From Baylisascaris procyonis (Eukaryota; Nematoda; Chromadorea; Rhabditida; Ascarididae), in assembly GCA_037389465.1 (NCBI GenBank), contig JAZARR010000146.1:2046001-2110000 (forward strand): a stretch of DNA of 64,000 nucleotides, in the 5' to 3' direction. The notes under the pieces were generated by a model. It did not search any database. It worked only from the letters and a program-made list of their open reading frames with translations, and was not told the origin of the DNA. The position numbers and the translations under genes were made by a program. Positions 1 through 11,748 of this stretch are shown in pieces. How positions within the stretch are numbered: the stretch's first letter is position 1; each line of letters begins with the position of its first letter.

Positions 1-413
1 CCATTCTTGTCGCATCTTTTCTACTAGTATAACGGCCCTTTGTGACAATTAAACCATTTGAAAATTTTTTCATGCAAAATCAATTAGAATATATTGTAAC
101 CACTTTAGTATCGAAAGTATATATTTCGATCTTCAACATGGTGGTTATATGTCCTCAATAATCAGCGTGAGCTTGTAAATGTGTAGTTGTGTTGAAGTTG
201 AGCAGTGTTGTGGTATTCTTTAGCGTCGAATTAAGAACTATTCTCTGCGTTATTTGTCCTCTCTTCAGCATATCGGTTTGATTATCTAAACATGTTGAAT
301 GTGAATGAAATCATTGAGAACATCGTTCTTCACTTTTCTTTAATACTCATTATCAGCGAAATATTGAGCGGATATTTTCGAGTTTTGTGATTGTGCAAAA
401 CCTATTTTCTATT

Positions 414-636
414 TTATTTGGTTCTTTCGACTGGAAAAATGTGAAAATTTTCACGAGTTTCAAAAAAATTTCCAACTTCCTGGCATGGTTTTCCACTAGT
501 GTATCCAAGCCATATCGATCTAATCTGTTTTTGGAGCGATTTGTCGAGTCTCGAAATGAAATGCGGTATGCCACATGGTATAGCTGGTGCTCGAATAATA
601 TGTCGTATATTGGGAGGTTGATTGAGCACAATAAAT
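414..636 (-). CDS. Orphan exon A, related to exon B at 1.3-1.5 kb (partial gene)
   Basis: Stop-free minus-strand stretch, possibly opened by the acceptor TTTATAG at about 637, which is the first usable one after an in-frame TGA. It encodes a Pro/Cys-marked segment containing CGIPHFISRLDKSLQ, then IRSIWLGYTSGKPC. The pattern C-x-x-P-x-[FY]...RL.K.LQ..I...W.G.....C recurs in the minus-strand frame at 1301-1515, with 11 identities over about 32 residues. Two related stop-free frames on one strand 0.9 kb apart are unlikely by chance. I do not recognise the family; the Cys pair and short length would suit a nematode-specific secreted protein, which is inference. The right exon end, start codon and remaining exons are not identified. 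Confidence 0.35.
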
Positions 637-1300
637 CTATAAAGCAGATAAGATGATCATCTTGAGAGAAAATGCACATAAATGACTGAATGAAAAAAAA
701 AAATTAAATATTAAAATCTTTCTGCGACTCGATTGTTACAAAATAGAAACCTCATAGATGTACAATAAATGCAATTTTTTTTTGTTGTATTTAAATACTT
801 ACTTATAGCCTCTTTCGAAATTAATGGATCATCGTGAGAATCGATTCGGGAGGTCTTTCTATGGCACACATTCTACCCTTTCATATAGCGTAACTCTTGC
901 TTCAACGAGTTGCCGAGTTTAAGCTGTCGAAGCAACAAACAGACACGCGCGTGCACACACACAAACATGCAGAGACAAAACGTCATCATAATGTACCTTG
1001 ACAACGTAACTTCGCAAAGAAGTATAAAAATAGAAACTTCACGCGATATTCATTTTTATAACTCATGTGATGGTGGCCAATATTTCGTTCATTCGTATTA
1101 TTTGTCAAGAAAACTTGTAAACTTCGTTCGCTTACTAAAAATTGCTTCAAAAACGTCGAACCCTAAAATATTCCTAGTCAGTATCGATGATGCTTAACAC
1201 GAAGACTTGCCGCACATTTGCGTAACAATTCATTTCGGAGTCAATGGTTAAATTGCCCAATAGAAAGCGGGAATATGAAGAAAAATGCAGCGTTAACTAC

Positions 1301-1515
1301 CTGGCTTTATGCTTTAATAGTGTACAATTTTCAGTGGTATTTTTGCCGTTCCAAAGTTCGATAATCCTGCTTTGCAGTTTTTTTGGTAATCGATGAAAAT
1401 AATCTGGTAGCGCGCACTTTGACGTCGGATGAACTCTTATCGACGAAATATTACGCTGATTTGTCGATTGCAAATTCGCAATCACACTTCTACAATCAAA
1501 AAACAAAAATACCAC
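1301..1515 (-). CDS. Orphan exon B, paralogue of exon A (partial gene)
   Basis: Minus-strand open frame ending at a good donor, GCCAG|GTAGTT, in phase 2 at 1301. The core reads KCALPDYFHRLPKKLQ followed by RIIELWNGKNTTENC and aligns without gaps with exon A. Its upstream boundary is uncertain: AATCAG before RNISSIRVHPTSK is a possible acceptor, and the interval given simply covers the open frame. It could be a second exon of the same repeated-domain gene or a tandem paralogue. No function assigned. Confidence 0.35.
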
Positions 1516-1599
1516 AACAACAATGCAAAGAAATAATGATTAGTAATATAGTCGGAATTACCAGTTTTCGATATTTAACAGATTTTTTTTGAGATTATT

Positions 1600-3116
1600 T
1601 TAGACATGATAGAGTAATTGAAGAGACCTTTTTTAGGTTTCAAAAAATGCGCTAATAAATGCTCCTTTATGATTGCTCAAACGCCAAAAACTAATTTTTT
1701 TCAATCTTGCACTTTGAACTATTTTTTTTTTAAATATTAATGCGGTTTGATGTTGAAGGTCATAGTTTCCAAGAAAACTGTCACCACTGATAACATTGGT
1801 GGCATATGAAGCGTGCAGCATTCGTCCTCTTTTAGTTCTCTAGGATGCTGCACTCCCTCTCGAGCCTAATGGACGGGAAAACATGTTCATCGATCACGAA
1901 GAAAAATTTGTAGATTACAAAAGTTTTCGAGCGTTTTTTTAGTAAAAAAAAAAGCTTCGTTAGGAAATTTGTGGGGAATTGTGTGCGAGGCAGTCACCAT
2001 CTCTTTTGCTTATACTTTCATCACTAAATTGCCTTTTTTTTTTTACAAAATGGCTTTCTGTAGGCAACATCCTTCTATTGTCAATGGGTGACACATAAAG
2101 TTGGAGTTAGAATTGTTTGTTGAAAATTTTAAATTTTGCACGAAAAAAAACCCTCCGAAACTATAATCATAACGAAACCGTAAACTTCATCAGACTAGAA
2201 CGGAATGTCAACATAACTGAGGAGAGTAACGCTGAAAGTTCTGCTGATAAATAGTTTTCTTCTTTTTTTTTTTTTTCAACGAGGGTGGACAATTCGTTTT
2301 ATTTCTTGTAATTTAAAAAAAAAAAACTACTTGCAGAAGGGCAAAAGTTGACTCTGCCGAATACTTCAGCCATTTTAGTGCAGGTTTTCATGGATGTTGA
2401 TCGTATATTCACTAATCTTTTATTTGTTGAATGAAATTTTAATCTGGTTTAAATTTAATGTTGAAAAATCTTGTTTTCTGCAGCGGGAATAGTGATGCCT
2501 AAATGTAAATTTTCTCTCAATGAACCATTCAAATTATATTTTCCGGTTTCTTAATTTTGAAAATATTAAAAATGATGGTGAGCAATCATTTCGTTGGAAA
2601 AAATCACAGCTCAAAATTTTCGATAATTGTTGATCTTCGAGGAGAATTTGTGAAACAAAAAAAAAAGTTAGTGAAAAGTAACAAATTGTCGCAACTTTAA
2701 CATCATTGTACAACCATACTTAATAGTGTTATAAGGGCACTGATTTTTTTTTTTTTTTTGTGGGAGACGAAGTATCGATTACGTTATGAAACAATTACGA
2801 GATAGACATTTTGAAAAAGAAATTGATGATTGTAGGCAGTGGGATTCTTTTACTGACAGCAACATTCAGTACAAACCTTGTGAGAGCAATTTCTAATGCA
2901 CAATCCTTTGAGTCGTTATGATTACTCCAAATGGATATTAAATGATTTCTTGCATTGGGAGGAAGCTTCCTCAAGAAATTGCTTGATGGAGGAGAACATG
3001 GTGAGTTGATTGATTTAGCAGCAATACGATGCTGAAATTTATTTTCACATAAAGTATTCTATAACGATGCAAATAAATTCGTCATCAGAAGTTAGAATTA
3101 TCCACTTTCATTGCAG
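1600..3116. other. Non-coding stretch, AT-rich
   Basis: Many A or T homopolymer runs of 8-17 bases and frequent stops in all frames. No gene, RNA or repeat that I can support. A short open segment just before the donor-like CATG|GTGAGT at about 3001 might be exon sequence, but its frame could not be joined securely to the exon that follows. Confidence 0.4.
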
Positions 3117-3214
3117 ATATTTTAAGAATACGGCATATTGATGCTATACCAAGGAGAAAACTCGCTGAACGTTTTATGGCTCTCATCGAAAAATGGCATC
3201 CAGTTTTTGCCTAG
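3117..3214 (+). CDS. Possible orphan terminal exon
   Basis: After a good acceptor (CATTGCAG at 3109-3116) the frame is open for 31 codons to a TAG. It contains DAIPRRKLAERFMALIEKW, a plausible amphipathic coding sequence, and would need a phase 1 donor upstream. It may be chance; no family recognised. Confidence 0.22.
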
Positions 3215-5180
3215 CTGAGGATATCAGCATCCAATTTTTACCCTATCATTTCAGGGCTATATTCGACCAACGACAGTAGCATTTTTGGGCCACAGTAGCC
3301 AGTCAGGAAATTCAGTTCGAACAAACGGGCATCCTGTAAAATTCAAACGGCCAATTTTCATCATCTGCTCGAATTCGCCTAGTTCATAGCAGATCATAAG
3401 CGAACAAAATTTCATGGGTTTAATTAGAAGTTTGTTCAGCACATGTATGGCTGAGTCACAGAACGACTCATTTTCAAAGAGAATAGCAAGAAATACCTGT
3501 TGATATGGTTGGATAAATGTGGCAAGTTGTGGCTTTTCTCTTTCGCATTAGCAATAGGAAGATCGTTGTTTATGAAGTTACAATCCTCGCAATGTACAGC
3601 AATGTTGTATTAATGTTCATTAACTTCAACTTAATCTGTTCTCAATACGAAAATATTTCTAAATTTTGTCAGCTCATCAGTTACTATTGAAAATATTTAT
3701 TTAATTAGCTCACCTTTTGAATGATCACGACGAATACCGTTGTTGTGAAGAGAGTTGTAAGCATCGTTTATTGCTTCATAACTCGGCGTGAATATTCAGA
3801 TGAAGATCTCTTCGAGACCTTCCAGTGATGTTTTCTCAGTTATAACGACAACAGAAGTTTTCTTGCAGTATTACTCCATCGTCAAATTCCTTTTCAAGTT
3901 TCAGCGAGAAGACACCAACAATGAGGCAATAAATTTCGTATAACCACCCACGTGGCTGAACGAGCTCGCTGCGTAAAGACGTCTAAAGACGCAGATTTTA
4001 TCTCAAAAGGTTTTTATTTCTATTTAATCCGCAAAACAATGAAGTTGAACAATCTAAAAAGCGGCGCGATGCCTAATTATTGAAAAAAATATCATAACCG
4101 TATATATATATATATATATATATATATGTTTTCCATCGACATCTCTATACAAAGGACGTTCTTTTAACAAATTATTTTATTTAGGCGGTGGATAGGAACA
4201 GAATCAACATACGCATCGGAAATTATAAAATCGCTTCTAAATTCGTTTGAACTGACAAATTGACTTCATCGTCAATTTCACAAATGGTGCAGATGACAGG
4301 TTCGCTTTTCTCTCTTCCAAAAAATTAGTGCCTAAAAGAATGTTGGTGTCCCATAGCTGTTTTAAAACCAAGTTTTTCATAGTATTTCGCTCTTTTGCAG
4401 CAATCGTCATGAGAAGGAGAAAACTGGTTTACAGCAACAGTGAAAAACTCAATAATAGTGTAAACTGTTCCGAAATTATGAACCTTTCTATCAGCGATAT
4501 GTCAGTTACAAACTTCCGGCTTGCAGAAATCAAAACTCTTAGAACGCCAACAAATAAGCGATCAACAATGTTATTTGCATACGTAGTTTTATACTTATAG
4601 TCCAATGTTCCTCTTCATATTGTTTCAGCATCAATGTTCTAGAAGTTTATATCGCCAGGGGAAGCGATATATATGATCCTTAGGGATACGCTTCTCCTGT
4701 CATCACTACACATGCCGTCATGCAATACATATAAGCAAAAATATGAAAGCAGCAAAAGAAAAAAGTCTCGTTCAAACATGCCTAATAATAAACATATGCA
4801 TACAGGCTAGGTAAAAGTAAACCTTAAGAGGCGAATATTATTTAGAAATGGCCCGATGAATAAAACTCTCAGTTTTTTCTACTGAATGATTTCAACACTC
4901 ATTATCGCAGCTATAAAATCTTCGACTAACAAATTTCAGTTGAATGATTTTCGTTTGAAAATTCATAATTTTTTTAATGGAGTTAATTACATTTAAATTT
5001 CTTATTCACTAAGAAGATTACAGAAGAAAACGTGGAGCACATTACCATTTGATTGGAATGGAATAGACTTGGATATAAACGAGGGAAATAGTGACTTCCT
5101 TGAATGAAGGTAGTGACGATAGCTTTTCAAGGTAATGCTGATCGAAAAAGTGAAATTTGGTGAATATAAAGCGAAATCAA
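3215..5180. other. Intergenic, with a (TA)n microsatellite
   Basis: Nothing that I can support as a gene. It contains an uninterrupted TA dinucleotide tract at 4101-4127 and several short ATG frames rich in Phe, Ser and Lys that look like chance. Confidence 0.4.
4101..4127. repeat. (TA)n microsatellite
   Basis: 27 bases of perfect TA alternation in intergenic DNA. Confidence 0.95.
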
Positions 5181-5432
5181 ATGAATAACATCGATACAGA
5201 TGAGATAACGATAGGGGCGACCAACGAAACTTGCTCTATCAATCTTACTTCACCCCTTAACGAAGACAGCGGTAATACAGTTGGGCAAAAGCGTTTAAAG
5301 AGGAGTGGGAATCGACATGATACCACATTGACATTTTTGATGAGTGCGTCGAGTATCACATGCAAGTCGGTTGATGGCAATAATTTTCTTAATGCAGAAT
5401 TGTTGTTGTTGTTTTTTTTTTGTCATTTGTAG
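5181..5432 (+). CDS. Doubtful open frame, possible exon
   Basis: ATG-started frame of higher GC than its surroundings. It encodes a polar, acidic then basic segment (NNIDTDEITIGATNE ... VGQKRLKRSGNRHD) and ends in a poly-Leu/Phe stretch made by a T run. The polar part looks protein-like, the tail does not, and no donor was found where composition changes. No family recognised. Confidence 0.18.
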   Translation: MNNIDTDEITIGATNETCSINLTSPLNEDSGNTVGQKRLKRSGNRHDTTLTFLMSASSITCKSVDGNNFLNAELLLLFFFCHL

Positions 5433-7374
5433 ACGACGATTGCTGAAGTATGACACGAATTATGTTCATTTCAAAGAAGGGAACTTCGTTTTTGAAGAGT
5501 TTCACTCGAAGAGAACTCGTTTTGTGTTCATCAAACGCAATGCACTACTATGAACAACGCAACACTCACATTATCTCAGTTCATTTGTTCGTTCTTTTTA
5601 TTCCTCTTTTTTATATGTTCCTCGCATTCACCGATATAACCACCACAGAAACCAAACTCGATTAACCCAACAATCGTGACAGATCACTGCAGTTATAACA
5701 CTTAACAAAAAATCACCTAGAATAGCCCCACCATTACAGATAGGAATGTTGCTTATCGCCCTGATTAGAGTAGCGTTCGCTTCATTTCTCACATAACGAC
5801 GCTTGCAAGATGGAATGAAGTTGAAGCAAGGAAAATAAATAATTACTAAATTTGCATCATTTTAAGGCATATAATAAACTTCACATCTTCATTACAAGGT
5901 TGGCCCTTAGCTATTTGCACGGTGTGAACATCTGTAATGTGAAACAGCAAACAAGCACTCTGTTCACCATGAAATTTCATTGCAGCTATATCCATATTAA
6001 GGTATATGCTTCTCTGATAGTGGAAAGAAGCTGCAAAAACACTACAAAAAATTTGAGTGTTAGCAATCAAGTAAAAACACCTTATTCTACGGCACTATTA
6101 TATATAGTTCCGCGTACAACAGACAATATGAACTATCCTTTTTGCATATTTGTGTGTATGAAGAGTAATATAAAAGGAAGGATGAATTCGATAACGGCTC
6201 ATGAAAAACGATAGTGGTTACTTGCAATATTTCATAGAGTGCAATAGTGAAGCAAAAAGAAATATAATATTCGAATCGTTTCAACATATTTTCCATCAAC
6301 AAATTGATGTGCACACCATATAACTAATATGATGCAGATCCTTTTACAAGTAAGCTTATATATGCTCTAGAAACAATAAACAAAAGATGAATCATTTATC
6401 AATTGCTTGCGTGAATATGATAACGTTTACATTATGTGTTCATGTGTTTATAAGAAGAACAACATGAATAATGACTTTAAGAAGTCAAACCGCACTGTTC
6501 GAATAATATTTTCTATATAAATTTGAAGATCTTTTTCCGTAATATTCCGATACCACCGTCATTATGATCCATCTAATGTATCCAATCATTACCAACTCCT
6601 TACGTAAGATAACACTTTCGGCCGATTTATGATGTCGTTTCATTCATCATATTTGTTCTGGCAAGCAATGTTAATGGACAACACAACAGTGCATATAACT
6701 CTAATTCCTCATATGAACTTTTACCCTTCTGCGTTCTACATCCTTACTTAGACGTTGTCAATCCTCAAATTTGCCTTTAGTAGAGAATTTTATGCATTAC
6801 ATTTCGAGACTTGCTTCTAAGAATAATCAACAGAGTTCAACTTTGTTTTGGCACTCAACCTACCTCGTGAGAATTCAATTTCGTATCTTAGATGCGGAAA
6901 CACATACTTCAAATGCACTAAATTGCGCCATTTTAGTTTTTTTTTTTGCTAATGATTTGAGATGTTCGAGAAAAAACTGACAAATCCGACATAAATACAT
7001 AGAGACCGATTAATAATGCATTTGATTCTCATTGCCTTCGTTTATGATCGCTCCGACGTGGCGGCTCTTTATTGAAATAGTGAGTGTTACTTCAACAAAT
7101 GCCTCATATGATAAGCGCGGATCCGCTCCAGGAAGCGTTATTCGTGTGCAACTCTAAAATGCAGTTTTTACACAAACAACTAACTTTATAGCATAGAGCC
7201 ATGCAAGCAATTTGCTGGAGAATGAGCCACATTTGTTCTTCGACAACAAATTTTTAGTGGCCAAAGGCGGCTCGACGACGATATATTGACGGCCATTATC
7301 CGCACATCTTCCACGTTCGTGCGCATACTCAAACAACAAGAACCTCTTGATTATTTGTTTGGCCTTTACCTCAT
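5433..7374. other. Intergenic, no supported gene
   Basis: AT-rich, with short overlapping frames on both strands, none with splice sites or recognisable residues. From 7154 to 7411 on the minus strand there is an open Lys/Arg-rich frame overlapping the peptide gene described next. It crosses a strong donor-like GATGAG|GTAAAG and may be an alternative exon reading, but I cannot decide. Confidence 0.35.
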
Positions 7375-7590
7375 CTAACTTCCTTTTTTTTGAACGCTGC
7401 TTATGCTGCAATACCGACAGTGATTCAGGATTCGTGTTGAGATTCGCCCATCGATGAATTCATCTATGTTGGTCAAAATCTTCTCATATCGATCACTGCA
7501 CGCAGAATAGCAACCAATTTGTTCGCTCACGCAAGCTAACAAAACGCAGAACCAACTTAAAGACGATATACGATGTGCTGAGATTTGCAT
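7375..7590 (-). CDS. Small secreted Cys peptide, candidate single-exon gene
   Basis: ATG-started frame of 71 codons on the minus strand. Residues 1-26 look like a signal peptide, with hydrophobic core SLSWFCVLLACVS. The mature part has four cysteines spaced C-x3-C-x26-C-x2-C (CYSAC ... HCRYC) around an acidic, probably helical middle, then a short basic tail QKKGS before the stop. Two cysteine pairs flanking a helix resemble a disulfide hairpin, which is inference. No family recognised. Another frame is also open over the 3' half, so it may instead be an exon of a spliced gene. Confidence 0.33.
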   Translation of the reverse strand: MQISAHRISSLSWFCVLLACVSEQIGCYSACSDRYEKILTNIDEFIDGRISTRILNHCRYCSISSVQKKGS

Positions 7591-7599
7591 ACAACAGTG

Positions 7600-10231
7600 C
7601 TCTTTTCAACCATGAGCACACTCGAGGAAATGAAAACAACTGTTATTTGTTTGTTTTTTGTTTTGCTTTTTCAGCAGATATGAGCATATGGCCGTGTATG
7701 GGCCTGTTAATTTCGAGCATATGGCTTGTCAATTATCTTCCAAGAAATCTCGTCTTTTTATATAGTAGTCATAGATATTATTGACAGAAAACTGTTCATC
7801 ATTCTGTGTTATTTTTATATGTCATCGAAATATTTATATCGTTTAATGATTGTGATATTGTGAGATTTAGTGTATTTTGCATATGTTTGCATTATAAAAA
7901 CGTCTTCCATGTCGTAGACGCTCAAAGCAAATATGCGTAAATTTGTTCTATATCATCTCCGTTCTTTTGGAATTGTTGTCATAAAATCAAATTGTATAGA
8001 ATTCGTTGCATTTCGCTGCAAAATGATACATAGTTCGGAATGTCAACATGTAACATTTTGCGCATTAGGATCGATCCTCAAGGCTCATCTGAACAAAACA
8101 AGAATTATTAACGTTTTCTAATGCGTATTGAAAGATGTGATGATTTTTTCATCTATCAAAATTCGAAAGCAATTCTTCAATATTACACTGCCACTTATGA
8201 TCGTTATGGCGTAGCATATATCGTTTAACTTCATTTTTTAAAGTGATTACCTATAAAAGTTTTTGATATCAATGTTTGCTTTTCATAAGTCGTTAAAATT
8301 CAAAAAATTCTCGCTACGACTACTTCTAACATAGTCCAAGAGGAAATATCAATCTGCATCATATGTCTGCCGTTTTCTGGAGTATGCAACATATAACTCG
8401 CATTGCAAGTCAATCTGAAGGTGATGTGCTTATGGTGTGGGTTTGTTAGGTTTCTGAAAAGATTTCGCATTTTGAATGCCAATCCACGCCATGATCACTT
8501 ACGGTATGAAAACTCTTGGGAGAAGGCGTATATAGGCGCATGCTGGCAGATAGTTGAAAAGAGTTTCAGGTTTGCTTTGATTACAAACTAAATGATCTAC
8601 CCTCAAAAGTCTGGAGAAGTAAGCAGCACTAAGGGCGAAGGATGTGTGCGGTTTGCAAGAAAAAGTGAATGAGGGGATTATGCTGTCAAAATGGCATATA
8701 ACAAGGGTCGTTTGAACAAAATGCGTACTGCGAGCGAAGAGCAGCGTCTCGAGCAAGCCCATTCACCGGCCATTTTATGGGGCACTTTTACGAGCGCCTC
8801 ATAAAGGATTCGAAAGAAAGCCGCGCACCTGCCTGCCTGGACAACAACCTCCCATCAAAAGATGCTTCTTATTGGCATCATTAGTCGACATGGCTTTCGC
8901 CTCTCGACCATGTTTAGGCACTTACAATTGTTCTTACATATGACATTCCAATAAGCTCTACCTAACAGTTTCCTGCAAAAAAAACGTTGCAAACGAATTG
9001 GACAATAACGACGGAAACTACATCATGTTGCCGAATTGCATGAAAGCAATTCTGCAAGTATGAAATGTCTGAGGTCATAAGCAAAATTTAATGTTTGATT
9101 TGAGTCAGTATACGGCTTAAAAATTGTCATAAAATTTCATAATTGCTGAATCTCCATCGAGGAATTCATTATCCTCATCGGTTTACCTATTACTCGAGAA
9201 ACTATTGCCCTCGAATGACCTATAAAGTTTGGCTTTAAAAGTGCAGCATTACACAGTTTTAAGTTCACCAAGACTAACTTGTACGAACTTAATATTCCTT
9301 TAATACCCATTGCGACAAGGTACTATGTCACACCGAATAATGTCGCAGTTATTTCGAAAATGATTTCAATGGCAATGATATTTAATAGATAGATCAAAAT
9401 ATTTGATAGATAGATAGATTCAATGATAGATATTTCTAGCATCGTTTCCCGATCAAAATGTTACTCCTCGCATTTTCCACATGAACGGCATAAATACATA
9501 CCACTATCATCATCGACATAAACTTCATCTTATTTCACAGCTCACTGCAGTTCATGCAAGAGATGTTCTAACTATTAGCCACAATGTCCTCCATCCTTTC
9601 ATCTCGCCTCTCTCAGCAAATTTTATTACATTCATTTACCTATCAACGTGAGATTTTCTATGATGCAAACATTCCGATGGATTTGTTTTGCAATTTCTTT
9701 AATCGTCTCATGTGCTCATTGCCAAATCGCCGTATTCGTTGTCGTTCTATAAGTTAGACAATGCATATTGATAGAAATAGCAAGATGATCGCAAAATCTT
9801 TATCAAACTAAGGTATACAATGAGGCAGTGTTCCACTGAAACGGTTGTTATTTCACGTCGAGGTGGGTGGTGCATATTTGCTATCGTAATTTGAGAAATA
9901 TCTACCGTATTTGCGTTTGTGATGGATGTTCAGAGCTGCTGTGAACAGCTGTTTGCAATGTTTACGTGTCTATTTAACTCAACAATCAGTGAAAACAATC
10001 AATTTTATTAATCTATGTAAATTATCTCAAAAAAAAAAAAAAATTTATCTCTTCATAACTTGCAGATTTACTCATATTCAATCATCAAAATATATTATAA
10101 CTTATGTGAATGATTCGTGTGATATAGCTAAAAGCTTTTCTGAATATTCCCACTATGAAGTTGGTAATTTTAGATGTTTATGTAGTTGAAAGTTTCAGCA
10201 AATCAAAGTTAATTAACTTACAATATTTGCA
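7600..10231. other. Intergenic, with GATA microsatellite
   Basis: No gene I can support. The segment around 8600-8920 is GC-richer and has a 38-codon ATG frame at about 8687-8800 (plus) and an 87-codon frame on the minus strand, neither with splice context. A degenerate GATA/GATAGATA repeat lies near 9385-9431. At 10020-10065 a poly(A) run is followed by a good acceptor, CTTGCAG, and a short open stretch, possibly an upstream exon of the gene ending at 10481. Confidence 0.35.
9385..9431. repeat. Degenerate (GATA)n repeat
   Basis: Several GATA units in two clusters separated by short unrelated sequence, the longest being four tandem units. Confidence 0.8.
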
Positions 10232-10481
10232 GGAAAACTCTCTAAACAGATATATGCGAGTAATTAGTGAAAATCATTTTCTGCACTTCGAAATTTGCGA
10301 TCGACAGGCTATTGACTATTTTCGAGTTTGGGAAATACGTATAGAAGTCGGGAGTGAAGCGAGAGCGGAATTCAAACGAACGACAGATGCATCTCCAGCT
10401 GTGCTTACGAAATGCCGAATACCATCATCAGAAGTAAGGCAAAAATTGCCAACTGACATCGTTAAGAAGCGTTTGTCTTAG
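10232..10481 (+). CDS. Terminal exon of an unidentified gene
   Basis: Acceptor ATATTTGCAG at 10222-10231 opens a phase 0 frame of 82 codons ending in TAG. It is followed 16 bases later by AATAAA (10498-10503), a fitting poly(A) signal. The protein segment is charged and protein-like (FEICDRQAIDYFRVWEIRIE, later KCRIPSSEVRQKLPTDIVKK). Upstream exons were not securely found; a weak candidate with FTHIQSSKYIITYVND lies at about 10065-10160. No family recognised. It would end about 1.3 kb before the Wnt start on the same strand. Confidence 0.4.
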
Positions 10482-11079
10482 TGCTATGCTTCTGACAAAA
10501 TAAAAAAAACAAATCTATTAAGAGAGGTTCTCGAAGAAACTTCCCGTTGATATTTTTTTCAACTGAAACGTTTGCTTAATGTGATGGATTTACAGTCGTT
10601 TTAAGTGCTTTTGAAGCATTCCGCGTAACCTATTCGCCAGTCCAAACAAAGCAAACAACCAGCCGGTTCGCTTAAGCTTCTTTTTCATTTTTTTTTCAAA
10701 TGTGGTTATATTATTTCATTACCATATAGAGTATGAACCAAACTTCTTGATGCCTTATATTCACTGATATGTTTTGATTATGCATAGAAGTAACTTAGCT
10801 AAGCAAATTTTCGTTTAGTAAAGCAATGCAGCACCATCAAATTGTGCAAAAATGTTATGAAAATATTGGCATTTTGGAACGTATTGAGTGAGGGTGCAAC
10901 AAACTCAGGATCGAAAATTGAATCTGTTATTGTTGTGCAGTCTACAATATTGGTCATGAAAGGCAGTAGAAGGATGTGTTACTAAAACATTGGTCTGTAA
11001 TGCCTAAAACGCTTTCTAGGCCCTAAGGTGGTGATTGTTGCAATCTGTTGAAAAGTTCACGCTGCATGTAGGTAGCACC
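10482..11079. other. Spacer after the 10.2 kb exon
   Basis: Apart from the poly(A) signal at 10498-10503 no feature is supported. Composition rises from AT-rich to near 50% GC towards 11.1 kb. Confidence 0.4.
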
Positions 11080-11748
11080 TAAGATGGTGCAACAACGACG
11101 AACAGCTGAGCCAGGTATCGGGGAAAAAAGTGTAAGTTGTCGATAGATGTGAGTGCGGAATCAGCGCTTTTTCGAGAACGAGCCCAGAGTTAAGCGTCAA
11201 CAAATCATAGGTCGCCTCCGAACCGTACAGTATCGAATGGGCAATTGTGGCGCCGTCGATGTGAGTTACGCGTCATTTAAGGAGGCAATAAATGCAAATG
11301 AGCCGTGCATTGTGGGCTGTGTGCACAAATTGCCCCTCGTAGCCTACCTGAATCCATTTTTGAGTGTTTCATACGATCGATACTCTTGATCTATCGGCTT
11401 GATGGGGTGGCGCTTCAGACGCATTTGACGTGCGTCACGTGTCGTCAATTCATTCGTTTGTTGGCCTCAGCAGAAGTTTGGCTTTTTGGTTTCGGTGCAG
11501 GCAATCAACGCAGTCGGCGATTGGCAAAGTGCTTGAAGCAGTGTGATCCGCAGGTGCTGCGATCACGCGCACGTGCATCTCAAGCTGTCGACGTCAGCTT
11601 GTCGTCTCGTCGTATCTCGACGGCGCCTCTGCACCACAACGCTATACTAATATATTCAATCAGTGTCTTCGTCTTATCAAATCGGAAACAAATCAACACA
11701 CTATTTCCGGTGCATCGTCATTCACGCCACATATCGCATATTGTTTCA
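11080..11748 (+). promoter_or_regulatory. GC-richer upstream region of the Wnt gene
   Basis: Relative to the AT-rich surroundings this segment is CpG- and GC-richer and lies directly before the Wnt start codon. It holds two perfect CACGTG E-boxes (11436-11441 and 11580-11585), the first within a GACG/CGTC-rich palindromic cluster, and a GTCGACGTC at about 11587-11595. It probably holds promoter and 5' UTR. A frame in phase with the Wnt ATG is open back to 11305 with an upstream ATG, so a longer N-terminus cannot be excluded. A second open frame at 11153-11389 has no recognisable product. Confidence 0.45.

Noticed and set aside
353..679. 108-codon minus-strand frame and 89-codon plus frame over exon A
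   Set aside because: Other frames of the same DNA; only the frame of exon A matches a second locus.
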